A stretch of DNA of 6,617 bases, taken from contig JAKAAV010000129.1 of the NCBI GenBank assembly GCA_021802185.1, positions 1 to 6,617 of the forward strand. The letters run 5' to 3'. Shown here in pieces: positions 5,960 to 6,617 of this stretch. Origin of the DNA: Chloroflexota bacterium (lineage in GTDB: Bacteria > Chloroflexota > Limnocylindria > Limnocylindrales > CSP1-4). Under the pieces are notes generated by a model. The model searched no databases. It saw nothing but the letters and a program-made list of their open reading frames with translations, and had not been told where the DNA came from. The position numbers and the translations under genes were made by a program. How positions within the stretch are numbered: the first letter of the stretch is position 1; every line of letters starts with the position of its first letter.

Positions 5960-6617
5960 TCAGAACGTGGGCGGAGTGTTGACCCAGACGAGCCGCGTCT
6001 CCTCTGCGGAGAGGGCGTGGAACCGGTGCGGCAGCGTCGACGGGAACGTGATCGCGTCGCCGTCGGAGAGCTCGTAGTACTCGTGCTCGCCGAGCCAGAC
6101 GCCGACGCTGCCCGTCAGCACGAGCATGAGCTCCTCGCCCGGGTGGGCGTACCAGCCGTCGCTGCTGGCCCCGGGAGACAGCACGAACAGCTGGCCCTCG
6201 AGGGCCGTCGGCGCGTTCGACAGGTCCTCCATCCGCACGCCGGTCGTGCCGAGCTCGACGACGCGTCGCTCGTGCGCGCGCACGACCCGGCCGGCGCTCG
6301 CGATGGGCGCACGCGTCAGCTCCGCGACGGTCGTGCCGCAGGCCGCCGTGAGCCGCTGCAGCGCCGCGAGCGAGACGCCGCTGAGGCCGCGCTCGAACGA
6401 GGAGATGAAGCTGGTCGACAGCGAGGTCGCGGCGGCCACCTGCCGGAGCGTCATGCCTCGGCGCAGCCGCAGCTCGCGGTACCGCGCGCCGGTGGTCTCG
6501 CCGGGCCCGTCGCGCCCCGGTCCGCGTTCGGTCCCATCGGCCGGCCTGCCGCCCGTGGCGTCCGACAGGAGGCGGTGGATGGCCGGCGCGTTGAGGTGCG
6601 CCGCGCGGAGCCGGGCG
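5960..6617 (-). CDS. XRE-family regulator with C-terminal cupin domain, PuuR-like (5' truncated at window edge)
   Basis: The frame is open from the right edge to TGA 5960, giving 218 visible residues (numbered from the edge). The first visible ATG (6454) is residue 55 and sits inside the XRE domain (RYRELRLRRGMTLRQVA), so it is not the start. The helix-turn-helix covers about 44-100, with recognition-helix pattern STSFISSFERG. A cupin domain covers about 140-215: WYAHPGEELMLVLTG has H158 and E162, and LPHRFHA has H197. The end, NTPPTF, and the GTTGVRMEDL stretch before the cupin resemble E. coli PuuR, repressor of putrescine use. A likely role is sensing an amine or amino acid and controlling the downstream aminotransferase. 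Residues 2-18 (RLRAAHLNAPAIHRLLS) and the Gly/Pro/Arg-rich linker (19-42) are not part of a usual XRE-cupin protein. They resemble the end of a MerR-type domain. The XRE-cupin call is firm; the N-terminal domain is not. Confidence 0.85.
   Translation of the reverse strand, partial: ARLRAAHLNAPAIHRLLSDATGGRPADGTERGPGRDGPGETTGARYRELRLRRGMTLRQVAAATSLSTSFISSFERGLSGVSLAALQRLTAACGTTVAELTRAPIASAGRVVRAHERRVVELGTTGVRMEDLSNAPTALEGQLFVLSPGASSDGWYAHPGEELMLVLTGSVGVWLGEHEYYELSDGDAITFPSTLPHRFHALSAEETRLVWVNTPPTF

Noticed and set aside
3393..6077. 894-codon plus-strand frame across aldolase, aminotransferase and regulator
   Set aside because: It is out of frame with the aldolase and antisense to two well-supported genes. 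It has low-complexity Arg/Ala/Gly composition.
5960..6454. Regulator start at ATG 6454 (164 residues)
   Set aside because: This would begin inside the first XRE helix (RELRLRRGMTLRQ). The frame continues upstream with matching XRE residues, so the real start is further right, beyond the window.

Overview
The window is very GC-rich (roughly 70%), with strong G/C preference at third codon positions, tightly packed genes, ATGA stop/start junctions and a GTG start. This fits a high-GC Actinomycetota or Chloroflexota bacterium. The sequence alone does not decide between them. No rRNA, tRNA, CRISPR array, insertion sequence, integrase or phage gene was seen. It reads as chromosomal metabolic and housekeeping DNA.

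Left part (1-3025, + strand): the C-terminal 211 residues of a magnesium-chelatase-I/MoxR-type AAA+ ATPase are cut by the left edge. They are followed by a 739-residue protein with a complete C-terminal von Willebrand factor A (vWA) MIDAS domain. The pair matches the actinobacterial 'magnesium chelatase-like ATPase plus vWA protein' module (mycobacterial Rv0958/Rv0959 type), whose client is unknown. A 58-codon open frame bridges the 169-nt gap between them through ATGA overlaps at both ends, and a strong GC hairpin lies inside it.

Middle (3026-4643): a 185-nt spacer holds GC hairpins, a possible promoter (TAGGAT -10) and a perfect GGAGG ribosome binding site. It precedes a 470-residue divergent class II (zinc-dependent) aldolase. 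This protein keeps the metal-site residues of fructose/tagatose-bisphosphate aldolases but has long N- and C-terminal additions. Only 20 nt, with a 12-bp perfect palindrome, separate it from the convergent genes on the right.

Right part (4644-6617, - strand): a two-gene operon. The upstream gene is a PuuR-like XRE-cupin transcriptional regulator cut by the right edge. It is followed after 14 nt by a GabT-like class III PLP aminotransferase with a GTG start. Together they suggest locally controlled breakdown of GABA or another omega-amine. The regulator's frame stays open to the window edge and shows an extra N-terminal segment resembling the end of a MerR-type DNA-binding domain, so it may be an unusual MerR-XRE-cupin fusion.

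No wholly new system is evident. The items most worth a second look are the possible fusion regulator, the divergent aldolase family and the linking small ORF in the chelatase/vWA operon.
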